Positions 1 to 5,734 of a stretch of 7,505 bases of DNA are shown piece after piece. Within the stretch, counting starts at the first letter, position 1; the number at the start of each line of letters is the position of its first letter. The DNA is from Wenzhouxiangella sp. (GTDB lineage: Bacteria; Pseudomonadota; Gammaproteobacteria; Xanthomonadales; Wenzhouxiangellaceae): NCBI GenBank assembly GCA_007123575.1, contig SKKV01000244.1, forward strand, positions 1 through 7,505, in the 5' to 3' direction. The position numbers and the translations under genes are program-made. Below the pieces are notes generated by a model that did no database searches, was not told the DNA's origin, and saw only the letters and a program-made list of their open reading frames with translations.

Positions 1-1229
1 GCAATGCCGCCCAGGGACATGATATTCAGGGTAATGCCGCCGCCATACATGGCCGCAAAGGTGGCAATGACCGACACCGGAATGGCCACGCCGATGATGA
101 CCGTGGCGCGCACGTTCCTCAGGAACAGATAGAGCACGGCGATCGCCAGCAGGCCCCCGAGCACGGCTGCCTGGATCACCTGGATGATGGCGTTGCGGAT
201 GAACACGGACTGATCGTAGACCCGGGTCAGGGCCAGGTCCGATGGCATGGCGGCCTCTATCCGGGCCAGGCGGCGCTCAACCGCGCGGGCCACGGCAACC
301 ACGTTGGCATCACCCTCGCGGTAGATCGCCAACTCGACCATTTCCTCACCATTCACCCGGGTAATCGCCTCGCGCTCGCGCCAGCCCTGGTGCACCTCGG
401 CAATATCACGCAGGTAAACCGGGCTGGCATCGCGGGTGGCGATGATCACGCCGGCGATCTCGTCAACGCTCTGAAACTCATTGATGGTGCGGACCAGGAA
501 TTGGCGCGTACCCTCTTCCAGGCGACCGCCCGACAGATTGACGTTCTCGGCCCGCAGGCGCTGGGCGACTTGCTCCACGCTCAGACCAAGCTGGGCCAGG
601 CGGTACTGATCGACCAGCACCTGAATCTCATCCTCCAAACCACCGGAAATGGTGATCGCGGCCACCCCGGGAATGGCTTCCAGATCTCGCTTTAGCTGCT
701 CATCTGCATGCCGGCGCAGAATGCGCAGCTCCAAGTTGCGGTCCGGATGAGCGACCGGCGGCAGGATGCCGGTTTCTGAGTCCGCTGCGGCATCCGGATT
801 GCGGGCCAGGGCAAAACGCAGCACCGGCTCGGTCGACGGGTCAAAACGCAGCAGCAGCGGTCGTTCGGCCTGCAGCGGAAGGTTCAATCGCTCCAGGCGC
901 TCGCGCACGTCGAGAGCAGCGTGGTCCATATTGCTGCCCCAGGCAAATTCAAGGGTGACGTCGGACTGGCCCGCCCTTGATACCGAAGAAACCCGGCGCA
1001 CATCGCGGACCACGCCGACCACTTCTTCGACCGGTCGGGTGATCAGGTTCTCGATCTCGGCCGGTGCAGCACCGGTGTAGTCGGTGCGCACGGTCAGGGT
1101 CGGATAGGCCAGGTCTGGCAGCAGGCTGATATCCAGCCGTGACAGTGACACCAAACCGAACAGCAGCAGGCCCAGGGTAAACATCGCTACAGTCACCCGC
1201 CGCCGGGTCGCCACGCGAATGATATTCAT
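1..1229 (-). CDS. RND efflux pump permease, N-terminal part (cut by window edge)
   Basis: This is the inner-membrane, proton-driven permease of a tripartite RND efflux pump (AcrB/ACR_tran family). The window holds the first 409 residues of a protein that normally has about 1030. The start MNIIRVATRR is typical of the family. TM1 spans about residues 13-31, followed by the first porter subdomains (about 35-330), including YTGAAPAEIE (51-60), the LEFAWGSNMD stretch (93-102) and a ...LEAIPGVAAITISGG segment (183-197). TM2 begins near 343 (residues about 343-370), TM3 follows, and the family motif LNIMSLGG (401-408) lies at the edge. The paired aspartates of TM4 used for proton relay lie beyond the edge and cannot be checked. 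Only a weak GAGAGG lies upstream, 13 bases from ATG. The adaptor gene is upstream on the same strand, 192 bases away, so the two probably form an operon. No outer-membrane channel gene is visible. The substrate cannot be told from this part. Confidence 0.95.
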   Translation of the reverse strand, partial: MNIIRVATRRRVTVAMFTLGLLLFGLVSLSRLDISLLPDLAYPTLTVRTDYTGAAPAEIENLITRPVEEVVGVVRDVRRVSSVSRAGQSDVTLEFAWGSNMDHAALDVRERLERLNLPLQAERPLLLRFDPSTEPVLRFALARNPDAAADSETGILPPVAHPDRNLELRILRRHADEQLKRDLEAIPGVAAITISGGLEDEIQVLVDQYRLAQLGLSVEQVAQRLRAENVNLSGGRLEEGTRQFLVRTINEFQSVDEIAGVIIATRDASPVYLRDIAEVHQGWREREAITRVNGEEMVELAIYREGDANVVAVARAVERRLARIEAAMPSDLALTRVYDQSVFIRNAIIQVIQAAVLGGLLAIAVLYLFLRNVRATVIIGVAIPVSVIATFAAMYGGGITLNIMSLGGI

Positions 1230-1273
1230 GAGCAGACTTGTGCCTCTCGGTTCCGACACTTTGGAATTGCTCT

Positions 1274-1297
1274 CGCGAAGGCGCGAAGGCGCAAAGG
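1274..1297. repeat. Octamer tandem repeat, three units
   Basis: Two perfect copies of CGCGAAGG (1274-1281 and 1282-1289) are followed by CGCAAAGG (1290-1297) and a decayed fourth unit, AAGGAAAC. It lies in the adaptor-permease gap, 20 bases from the nonamer hairpin. It resembles that hairpin in style (short GAAG-containing units), but the period is 8 rather than 9 and no matching inverted arm is seen in the window. It may be half of a second, eroded intergenic hairpin; that is inference. Confidence 0.6.
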
Positions 1298-1317
1298 AAG
1301 GAAACGATAAAGACGTT

Positions 1318-1397
1318 GGAACCACCGAAAGCACCGAAGACACCGAAAGTTGAATGCGGAACTATTTTTCGGTGATCTCGGTGTCTTCGGTGGTTCC
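1318..1397. repeat. Intergenic hairpin of 9-base units, copy 1
   Basis: The left arm (1318-1350) begins GGAACC, then three nonamers with core ACCGAA and variable trinucleotides AGC, GAC and AGT. The right arm (1365-1397) is its inverted counterpart, ending TTCGGTGGTTCC. About 26 of 33 positions can pair and the loop is about 14 bases. Mismatches fall almost only in the variable trinucleotides. It occupies the gap between the adaptor stop and the permease start, so it should be transcribed inside the operon mRNA. A second copy is at 2664-2756. Such repeats give spurious short reading frames rich in Pro-Lys-Thr. I see no sign that this one codes for anything. Confidence 0.85.
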
Positions 1398-1421
1398 TGT
1401 CTTTTCATCCCAGCCACCAGC

Positions 1422-2510
1422 TCAAGAAGCATCTTCGTAGTCCGAACTGTCAGGTGCAGGCTCAGCGGTGTCGCCGAGGATGAGGACTTCGGCGCCGCTG
1501 CGCAGGCTGGCCTGGCCAGTGACGACTACTCGCTCGCCCGGCTCCAGGCCTTCGACGATCTCGTATTCGCCGTTGTTGCGATAGCCGACGGTTACGCCGC
1601 GACGCTGAGCATCCGAGCTGTTGACCACAAACACTGACTGGCGGCCGTCCTCGCTCATCACCGCGGCCACGGGCACCAGCACGGCCTGCTCGCGGCTGTC
1701 ATAGACGATATGGAAGCGACCGAACATACCTGGCCGCAAACGCTGGCCGTGGTCGGAAAGCTCCACGGTGACCCGGAAAGTTCCGGAAGCGGCATCGACT
1801 ACCGGGCTGATGCGGGCAATCTGACCGACAAAGGCTTGTCCCGGCAGGGCATCGACCTGCAGCCTGGCCGGCTGTCCGGGATGGAGACGGGCCAGCTCGC
1901 GTTCAGGCACGTGCAACACCGCCTGAATCGGCTCCATGGCGGTGACCACAAAGACCGGATCGGTGGTGTTGACCATATTGCCGACCCTGACCATGCGCTG
2001 AGATACCACGCCATCGATCGGCGCGGTAATGTCGGTATAGGACAGTTCCAGGCGAACCAGTTCGACCTGGGTCTGCTGGGCCTGGTACTCGAACTGCAGG
2101 CGCTCGAACACCTCGGTAGCAATCAGGTTGCGCTGGTGCATTTCGCGTTGGCGATTGAAGTCCTGGCGTAAACGGCTCAGGTCGGCTTCGGCCCTTGCCA
2201 GTTCCAGGCGCACCCGATCATCATCGATCCGTGCCAATACGTCACCGGCCTTGATGCTGTCGCCCTCTTCGGCCACGATCTCGACAATTCGGCCGCTGAT
2301 GCGCGGCACGATACGGGCCTCGCCATCTGCCTCCAGCGTGGCCGTGGCCGAGTAAAACGCTGAAATCGTGCCCAGCCGGGCGCGTTCGACCTCCACGGGA
2401 ATTTTGGCCGCGGGCTCGGCCCCGTTAGCCTGCTCCTGGGAATTCCCGCTGCTGCAGGCGGCCAGAACGACCGTCAACAAGACCAGTAAGAACCCGAATT
2501 TTCGATCCAT
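1422..2510 (-). CDS. RND efflux periplasmic adaptor lipoprotein (HlyD/AcrA family)
   Basis: This is the membrane fusion protein that bridges an RND permease and an outer-membrane channel; 362 residues, a normal family length. I chose the ATG at 2510 over one 19 codons upstream because it has GGAG 7 bases before it and begins a clean lipoprotein signal (residues 1-19, lipobox LAAC with Cys19). Domains in order: first lipoyl half (about 67-96, with PRISGRIVEI and EEGDSIKAGD), an alpha-helical hairpin rich in Glu, Arg and Gln (about 97-158), second lipoyl half (159-189, TAPIDGVVSQ), beta-barrel (about 192-271) and a membrane-proximal domain to near 350, then an acidic tail. Residues after Cys19 are Ser-Ser, not Asp, so the usual inner-membrane retention signal is absent. 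The permease gene follows on the same strand. The bracketing hairpins and the upstream inverted repeat suggest its own control. Confidence 0.95.
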   Translation of the reverse strand: MDRKFGFLLVLLTVVLAACSSGNSQEQANGAEPAAKIPVEVERARLGTISAFYSATATLEADGEARIVPRISGRIVEIVAEEGDSIKAGDVLARIDDDRVRLELARAEADLSRLRQDFNRQREMHQRNLIATEVFERLQFEYQAQQTQVELVRLELSYTDITAPIDGVVSQRMVRVGNMVNTTDPVFVVTAMEPIQAVLHVPERELARLHPGQPARLQVDALPGQAFVGQIARISPVVDAASGTFRVTVELSDHGQRLRPGMFGRFHIVYDSREQAVLVPVAAVMSEDGRQSVFVVNSSDAQRRGVTVGYRNNGEYEIVEGLEPGERVVVTGQASLRSGAEVLILGDTAEPAPDSSDYEDAS

Positions 2511-2532
2511 CGACTGACTCCGCTTCGCGGCC

Positions 2533-2566
2533 TGGTGTGTTGGTGAACTATAACACCACCATACCA
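2533..2566 (-). promoter_or_regulatory. Candidate adaptor-operon promoter inside an inverted repeat (possible operator)
   Basis: On the minus strand a TATAGT hexamer (2547-2552) is preceded directly by TGT, which makes an extended -10 (TGnTATAGT). No good -35 is present. Transcription would start near 2540, giving a leader of about 30 bases before ATG 2510. The element sits in the centre of an imperfect inverted repeat: TGGTGTGTTGGTG (2533-2545) against CACCACCATACCA (2554-2566), 11 of 13 positions pairing, 8-base centre. Efflux operons are often repressed by TetR- or MarR-type proteins binding such sites; no regulator gene is in the window, so this role is inferred. Confidence 0.4.
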
Positions 2567-2643
2567 ATGCCCGCCCCTGCCAAAAGTAACGGGAACTGCG
2601 GCCGAGGCCGGGTGAAGGGTTCAGTCAGTCTTGAAATCTAGCC

Positions 2644-2663
2644 AAAAGCCTTAAGGCACTTTT
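2644..2663 (-). terminator. Palindrome with A/T flanks, possible weak terminator after the dehydrogenase
   Basis: A perfect 10-base palindrome GCCTTAAGGC (2648-2657) is flanked by AAAA (2644-2647) and, after CA-C, by TTTT (2660-2663). On the minus strand, downstream of the dehydrogenase stop, it would form a very short stem ending in four T. It is weak as an intrinsic terminator, since only three G-C pairs plus A-T pairs can form, and it directly abuts hairpin copy 2. It may instead be the boundary of that repeat element. Confidence 0.3.
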
Positions 2664-2756
2664 GGAACCACCGAAGACACCGAAGGCACCGAAGAAAGAA
2701 AAGCGCGGTTGGTTCTGCTACTTTTGTTCGGTGTATTCGGTGCTTTCGGTGGCTTC
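2664..2756. repeat. Intergenic hairpin of 9-base units, copy 2
   Basis: The left arm starts at 2664 with GGAACC and three ACCGAA nonamers (variable trinucleotides GAC, GGC, GAA). The right arm (2727-2756) is inverted, ending TTCGGTGGCTTC. About 24 of 30 positions pair; the loop of about 30 bases differs from copy 1. As in copy 1, mismatches lie mainly in the variable trinucleotides. The arm most like this left arm in copy 1 is its right arm, so the copies look inverted relative to each other. It lies between the dehydrogenase stop (2770) and the adaptor promoter. Confidence 0.85.
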
Positions 2757-2769
2757 AGGTTTTGGACTT

Positions 2770-3684
2770 TTAGTCGTTGTGGCCGATCAACTCCAGGCTG
2801 AGCTCGCGCAGGCGCTGGCGGGCGGCTTCGTCGTAGGCTTGCTCGTGGGCCCGGGTGGGTTTACCGTCGACGAAGTAGTTGCCGCTGCCGACATCGTCGG
2901 TAATCAGCTGCATGACCCGGTCGGCGCCCTCATCAACCGTCGCTCTTGGTTCGATGCCGGCCTGACGCACCATGTAGGTGTCCATGAATGTTGCCGGATG
3001 CAGAGTGTTGACAATAACCCCGGTGCCTTCCAGGCGCTCGGCCAGGTCGTAAGTGTGGAGAATCTGGGCCAGCTTGCTCTGGGCATAGGGGCGGCCGATC
3101 TGGCGGCCATCGGGCTGCCAGTTTTCCAGCATGACATCATCGAAATCAATCGCTGCCTGGGCTCCCGAAGAGACATTGACGATTCTCGCCGGCACGCTGT
3201 TGACCAGCAGCGGCATCAATTTTTCGGTAAGCAGAAAATGAGCCAGGTAATTGACCTGAAACACCGGCTCGTAGCCTTCCTCTGAAACCAGCTTGCCGTC
3301 CTCATCCGAACCGATACCAGCGTTGTTGACCAGCAGATCCAGATGTTCGAAATCTGTCAGCACACCGTTGGCCAGCTCTCGCACCTGGTCCAGGGACAGG
3401 AAATCCGCGCGCCGGAATTCGGCTTGCCCCCCCGCCTCAACAATGGCGCATACCACCGCCTCGCCACGCTCGACATTGCGGCCATGGACAACAACGTGGT
3501 AGCCCTTCGCCCCCAGACGGCGGGCCACCTCTTCGCCCAGGCCGCGCGTTGAGCCCGTAACGAGCGCTACCGGAATACGTTCAGCCATTGCTTCATCCTG
3601 GGAATGCGCTTCCAGCAGCGTAGAAGTTGTCAGGCAGGCTACGGAGAACAGCGCTGCGAGGAATACCGAAAAGCGTAGTTTCAT
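2770..3684 (-). CDS. Short-chain dehydrogenase/reductase with signal-peptide-like N-terminus
   Basis: This is a classical SDR oxidoreductase, probably acting on a carbonyl/alcohol substrate that I cannot name; the style resembles retinol-dehydrogenase-like SDRs. Visible in the 304-residue form: cofactor motif TGSTRGLG (43-50), HGRN with Arg69 (favours NADP), Asp94, NNAG (120-123), Asn145, catalytic Ser173 in VSSG, Tyr200 and Lys204 (YAQSK), and HPATFMDT after the fold. All catalytic residues are intact. Residues 1-32 (MKLRFSVFLAALF...) look like a Sec signal peptide, odd for an NAD(P) enzyme. The first ATG (3684) has AGGTGATC, an extended Shine-Dalgarno match, just upstream. A second ATG (3588) gives MAERIPVALVTG, a normal cytosolic SDR of 272 residues, with AGGA 7 bases before it. 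Either or both starts may be used. It is transcribed alone, divergent from yggX. Confidence 0.9.
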   Translation of the reverse strand: MKLRFSVFLAALFSVACLTTSTLLEAHSQDEAMAERIPVALVTGSTRGLGEEVARRLGAKGYHVVVHGRNVERGEAVVCAIVEAGGQAEFRRADFLSLDQVRELANGVLTDFEHLDLLVNNAGIGSDEDGKLVSEEGYEPVFQVNYLAHFLLTEKLMPLLVNSVPARIVNVSSGAQAAIDFDDVMLENWQPDGRQIGRPYAQSKLAQILHTYDLAERLEGTGVIVNTLHPATFMDTYMVRQAGIEPRATVDEGADRVMQLITDDVGSGNYFVDGKPTRAHEQAYDEAARQRLRELSLELIGHND

Positions 3685-3753
3685 CAGATCACCTGCGGAC
3701 TATTGGGAAACGATTGATAGAATGACGATTGGTCACACTTTAGCGAAACAGCG
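3685..3753. promoter_or_regulatory. Divergent intergenic region (dehydrogenase and yggX promoters)
   Basis: These 69 bases separate two divergent starts and must hold both upstream control regions unless promoters lie inside the genes. It is more AT-rich than its surroundings. Candidates are weak: toward yggX, TTGATA (3714-3719) could be a -35 with a poor ACTTTA 17 bases on; a TAGAAT (3718-3723) has no partner. Toward the dehydrogenase, the minus-strand TATCAA is the best -10-like hexamer, with no good -35. I see no clear operator. Confidence 0.35.
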
Positions 3754-4026
3754 ATGACTCGACTGGTCAATTGCGCTCATCTGGGGAAAAAGGCGGAAGG
3801 CCTTGATCGGGTGCCACTGCCCGGCGAGCTCGGTCAAAAAATCTACGACAACATCAGTAAGGAGGCTTGGCAAAAGTGGCTTGCCCACCAGACCATGCTG
3901 ATCAACGAAAAACGCCTAAGCCCGATTGATCCCGAGCATCGCCAGTATCTGTTCGAGCAGGCAGAAGCGTTTCTGTTCGGCGGTGAAGTCGACCAGGCCG
4001 AAGGTTATGTGCCGCCTTCAGCTTGA
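3754..4026 (+). CDS. yggX: YggX, Fe(II)-trafficking / oxidative damage protection protein
   Basis: A small cytosolic protein of 90 residues, the usual length (E. coli has 91). The family protects iron-sulfur enzymes from oxidative damage and has been proposed to traffic Fe(II). It is recognised by the conserved blocks NCAHLGKKAEGLD (6-18) with Cys7, PGELGQKIYDNISKEAW (23-39), the strongly conserved QTMLINEKRLS (46-56) and a C-terminal EGYVPP. Cys7 is the single cysteine, the residue reported to matter for function. The ATG fixes the expected N-terminus although no clear Shine-Dalgarno precedes it. The usual neighbour mutY is absent. The gene runs head-on into the next gene; the last 9 bases overlap its end. 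Confidence 0.97.
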   Translation: MTRLVNCAHLGKKAEGLDRVPLPGELGQKIYDNISKEAWQKWLAHQTMLINEKRLSPIDPEHRQYLFEQAEAFLFGGEVDQAEGYVPPSA

Positions 4027-4485
4027 AGGCCGCGGCTGCGGCGCTGGATCCTCTTCGACATCAACCGCTTCTCGGAAGCCGTCATCTTCGCCGTCGCGGT
4101 CCTGGCGGTAAGCCTGGAAATCGAACGGGCGAATTCTTTCAATTCGACACCAGCCGTACTCGGATTGGATCTGATCGAAGGTAGTCAAGGCCCGCGGCGT
4201 CGTCGTGCGCAGGCTCAAGGTCTGGGCAAAGCGCAGGTCACGCTGACAGGGTGGTCCGACATCCAGCAGAAAGTATCTTCGACCGTTGAATTCCACCAGC
4301 ACCGCGTTGTCGCCAGCAGGGCGCCATCCGCGAATGTGGGCGTAGTTGACCCGGCTGATCGGCTCGCCTGCATGGCGTTCGAACAGCGCCTGCTCGGCCT
4401 CGATTTGCTCTCGTCGATCGTTCGCACAGGCCACCAAGGCCACTGTCACAAGCAGCATTACCAAGATTCTGAAAATTACACTCAT
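4018..4485 (-). CDS. Small lipoprotein, DUF6491-like
   Basis: Function unknown. The ATG at 4485 is preferred over one 20 codons upstream because GAGGTG lies shortly before it and it begins a lipoprotein signal: hydrophobic residues 3-19, lipobox LVAC, Cys20. The 155-residue product should be lipid-anchored and periplasmic. The mature part has a short charged helix (24-38), then a compact region, ISRVNYAHIRGW (43-54) and YFLLDVGPPC (71-80), and a second cysteine in YGWCRIERI (110-118). Cys80 and Cys113 could form a disulfide. The spacing of the PPC and WCRI motifs resembles DUF6491 lipoproteins of gammaproteobacteria; I recall this family from pattern only. The tail is acidic and Pro-rich. A TATATT hexamer (minus, 4518-4523) is a possible -10 without a good -35. 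It converges with yggX. Confidence 0.8.
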   Translation of the reverse strand: MSVIFRILVMLLVTVALVACANDRREQIEAEQALFERHAGEPISRVNYAHIRGWRPAGDNAVLVEFNGRRYFLLDVGPPCQRDLRFAQTLSLRTTTPRALTTFDQIQSEYGWCRIERIRPFDFQAYRQDRDGEDDGFREAVDVEEDPAPQPRPSS

Positions 4486-4577
4486 GAAATCCACCTCAAT
4501 CGGTCTCAACAGGCTGTAATATAAGTGGAAATGGGTTAAGCGCACGTAACGATGAGTGGGCGGTGCAGAAATGGTGG

Positions 4578-4606
4578 TTGACTTCCTTGGGCTGAGCGGT
4601 TTTAAT
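4578..4606 (+). promoter_or_regulatory. Strong sigma-70 promoter for tRNA-Phe
   Basis: TTGACT (4578-4583) and TTTAAT (4601-4606) are separated by exactly 17 bases, each 5 of 6 to consensus. A GC-rich discriminator (AGCGGGC) follows, as in stringently controlled stable-RNA promoters. The start would be near 4613, giving a leader of about 30 bases before the tRNA. The early leader can form a 5-base-pair hairpin, CGGGC (4609-4613) with GCCCG (4622-4626). Confidence 0.8.
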
Positions 4607-4644
4607 AGCGGGCTTCGCGGTGCCCGACGTCGCTTGCAACCGAT

Positions 4645-4720
<76 letters not shown>

Positions 4721-4748
4721 TATTTTTTCCCTCCGGTTCGTCCCTGTC

Positions 4749-4755
4749 AGAGGGG
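4749..4755 (+). promoter_or_regulatory. Shine-Dalgarno that points to a GTA start for prmC
   Basis: AGAGGGG is the best ribosome-binding sequence between the tRNA and the conserved part of prmC. The codon 6 bases further on, at normal start spacing, is GTA (4762-4764), not a standard initiator. This site decides the start proposed for prmC. Confidence 0.5.
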
Positions 4756-4761
4756 TCTGTC

Positions 4762-5610
4762 GTAAATACCGATTCCGACTCAGACACTCAGCGCTGTCTC
4801 CGCCTGGCATCCCAACGGCTCGACTCCCGGCTAGAGGCCGAAATTCTGCTTGCCCACACCCTGGGCAGAAACAGAAGCTGGTTGTACGCACACTCGACGA
4901 ACCGCCTGGGAACGGCTCAGATGCTGGCTTTCAACGAGCTGGTCGAGCGCCGGCTGGCAGGCGAACCGATCGCCTACCTGGTTGGCAAGCGCGAGTTCTT
5001 TGGTCGCGATTTTCTGGTCAGCAAGGATGTACTGATTCCGCGACCGGAAACCGAGCATCTTGTAGAAAAAGCACTGGAACTGCCGCTGCCTGCGCGGGCA
5101 AGGGTTGTCGATGTCGGTACCGGCAGCGGCTGCATAGCGCTCACCCTGGCCGCCGAACGCCCCGCCTGGCAGGTTATCGGCGCTGACCTGAGCCCTCCCG
5201 CCCTGGCAGTAGCCGACCTGAATCGACGGCTACTGGACCTTGAGCGAGTAGAGCTGATCAACAGCGATTTGCTCGCCGAGCTGCAAGACCGGAAGTTTGA
5301 CCTGATCATCAGCAATCCCCCCTACGTGGCCACCGGCGACCCGCACCTGGATCAGGGCGATCTTCGCTTCGAGCCGGCCATGGCGTTGGCCTGCGATGGC
5401 AACGGCCTGGATCTGATCAAGCGGCTGATCGAACAAGCCGCCAAGCGCCTGGCCTCGGGGGGCTGGCTCATCATCGAGCACGGGCATGAGCAAGGCGAGC
5501 CTGTCGCCAAGCTGTTCCAGCACGCTGGATTCGGGCAAATCGAGACCGCCACGGACCTGGCCGGCCTGCCGCGCCTGACCCTGGCCCGGATCATTCATGA
5601 GCTCGCGTGA
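4762..5610 (+). CDS. prmC: PrmC, peptide chain release factor N5-glutamine methyltransferase
   Basis: A cytosolic SAM-dependent enzyme that methylates the glutamine of the GGQ motif in release factors RF1 and RF2. Counting from 4762 it has 282 residues, the family length (E. coli 277). The N-terminal helical substrate domain is followed by IPRPETEHLVE (92-102), SAM loop VDVGTGSGC (116-124) and the catalytic NPPY (185-188), close to its place in E. coli. The start is uncertain. No ATG, GTG or TTG occurs in frame between the tRNA and residue 54. The only upstream standard codon is a TTG inside the tRNA D-loop (4660), and translating from it reads tRNA sequence. GTA at 4762 fits the length and a Shine-Dalgarno, so it is a noncanonical start, a mutation or a base error. 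prfA, the usual neighbour, is not here. Transcription probably comes through the tRNA. Confidence 0.93.
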   Translation, partial: VNTDSDSDTQRCLRLASQRLDSRLEAEILLAHTLGRNRSWLYAHSTNRLGTAQMLAFNELVERRLAGEPIAYLVGKREFFGRDFLVSKDVLIPRPETEHLVEKALELPLPARARVVDVGTGSGCIALTLAAERPAWQVIGADLSPPALAVADLNRRLLDLERVELINSDLLAELQDRKFDLIISNPPYVATGDPHLDQGDLRFEPAMALACDGNGLDLIKRLIEQAAKRLASGGWLIIEHGHEQGEPVAKLFQHAGFGQIETATDLAGLPRLTLARIIHELA

Positions 5611-5620
5611 TGATCGCGAG
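5602..5620. repeat. Short inverted repeat over the prmC stop
   Basis: CTCGCG (5602-5607) and CGCGAG (5615-5620) form a perfect 6-base-pair stem with a 7-base loop that contains the TGA stop. No T-run follows, so it is not an intrinsic terminator. It could stabilise the mRNA end or be chance in GC-rich DNA. Confidence 0.35.
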
Positions 5621-5734
5621 GGCGCGCCTATGTTCATGAAATATTCGGGCTATTCCAATTCCCGTAGAATCGGTGCAAGCTTTGGCTGACCGGCACGGTC
5701 TTCCCTGGCACCACACATCAAAAGACAAGGCGCC

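Noticed and set aside
390..1080. Plus-strand reading frames at 390-695 and 766-1080
   Set aside because: Antisense shadows of the RND permease, whose minus-strand translation has clear family motifs.
1226..1432. Short minus-strand reading frame giving a Pro-Lys-Thr-rich protein (EPPKTPRSPKN)
   Set aside because: It is a translation of the hairpin and octamer repeats between two operon genes; the same EPPKTP string arises from copy 2.
1710..2355. Reading frames on both strands inside the adaptor gene
   Set aside because: Out-of-frame shadows in GC-rich coding DNA without recognisable motifs.
2662..3285. Plus-strand 207-codon reading frame
   Set aside because: It starts in hairpin copy 2 and then runs antisense through the well-supported SDR gene.
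4721..4730. T-run after tRNA-Phe as an intrinsic terminator
   Set aside because: No independent GC-rich hairpin stands directly before it; the preceding bases are the tRNA acceptor stem and CCA.
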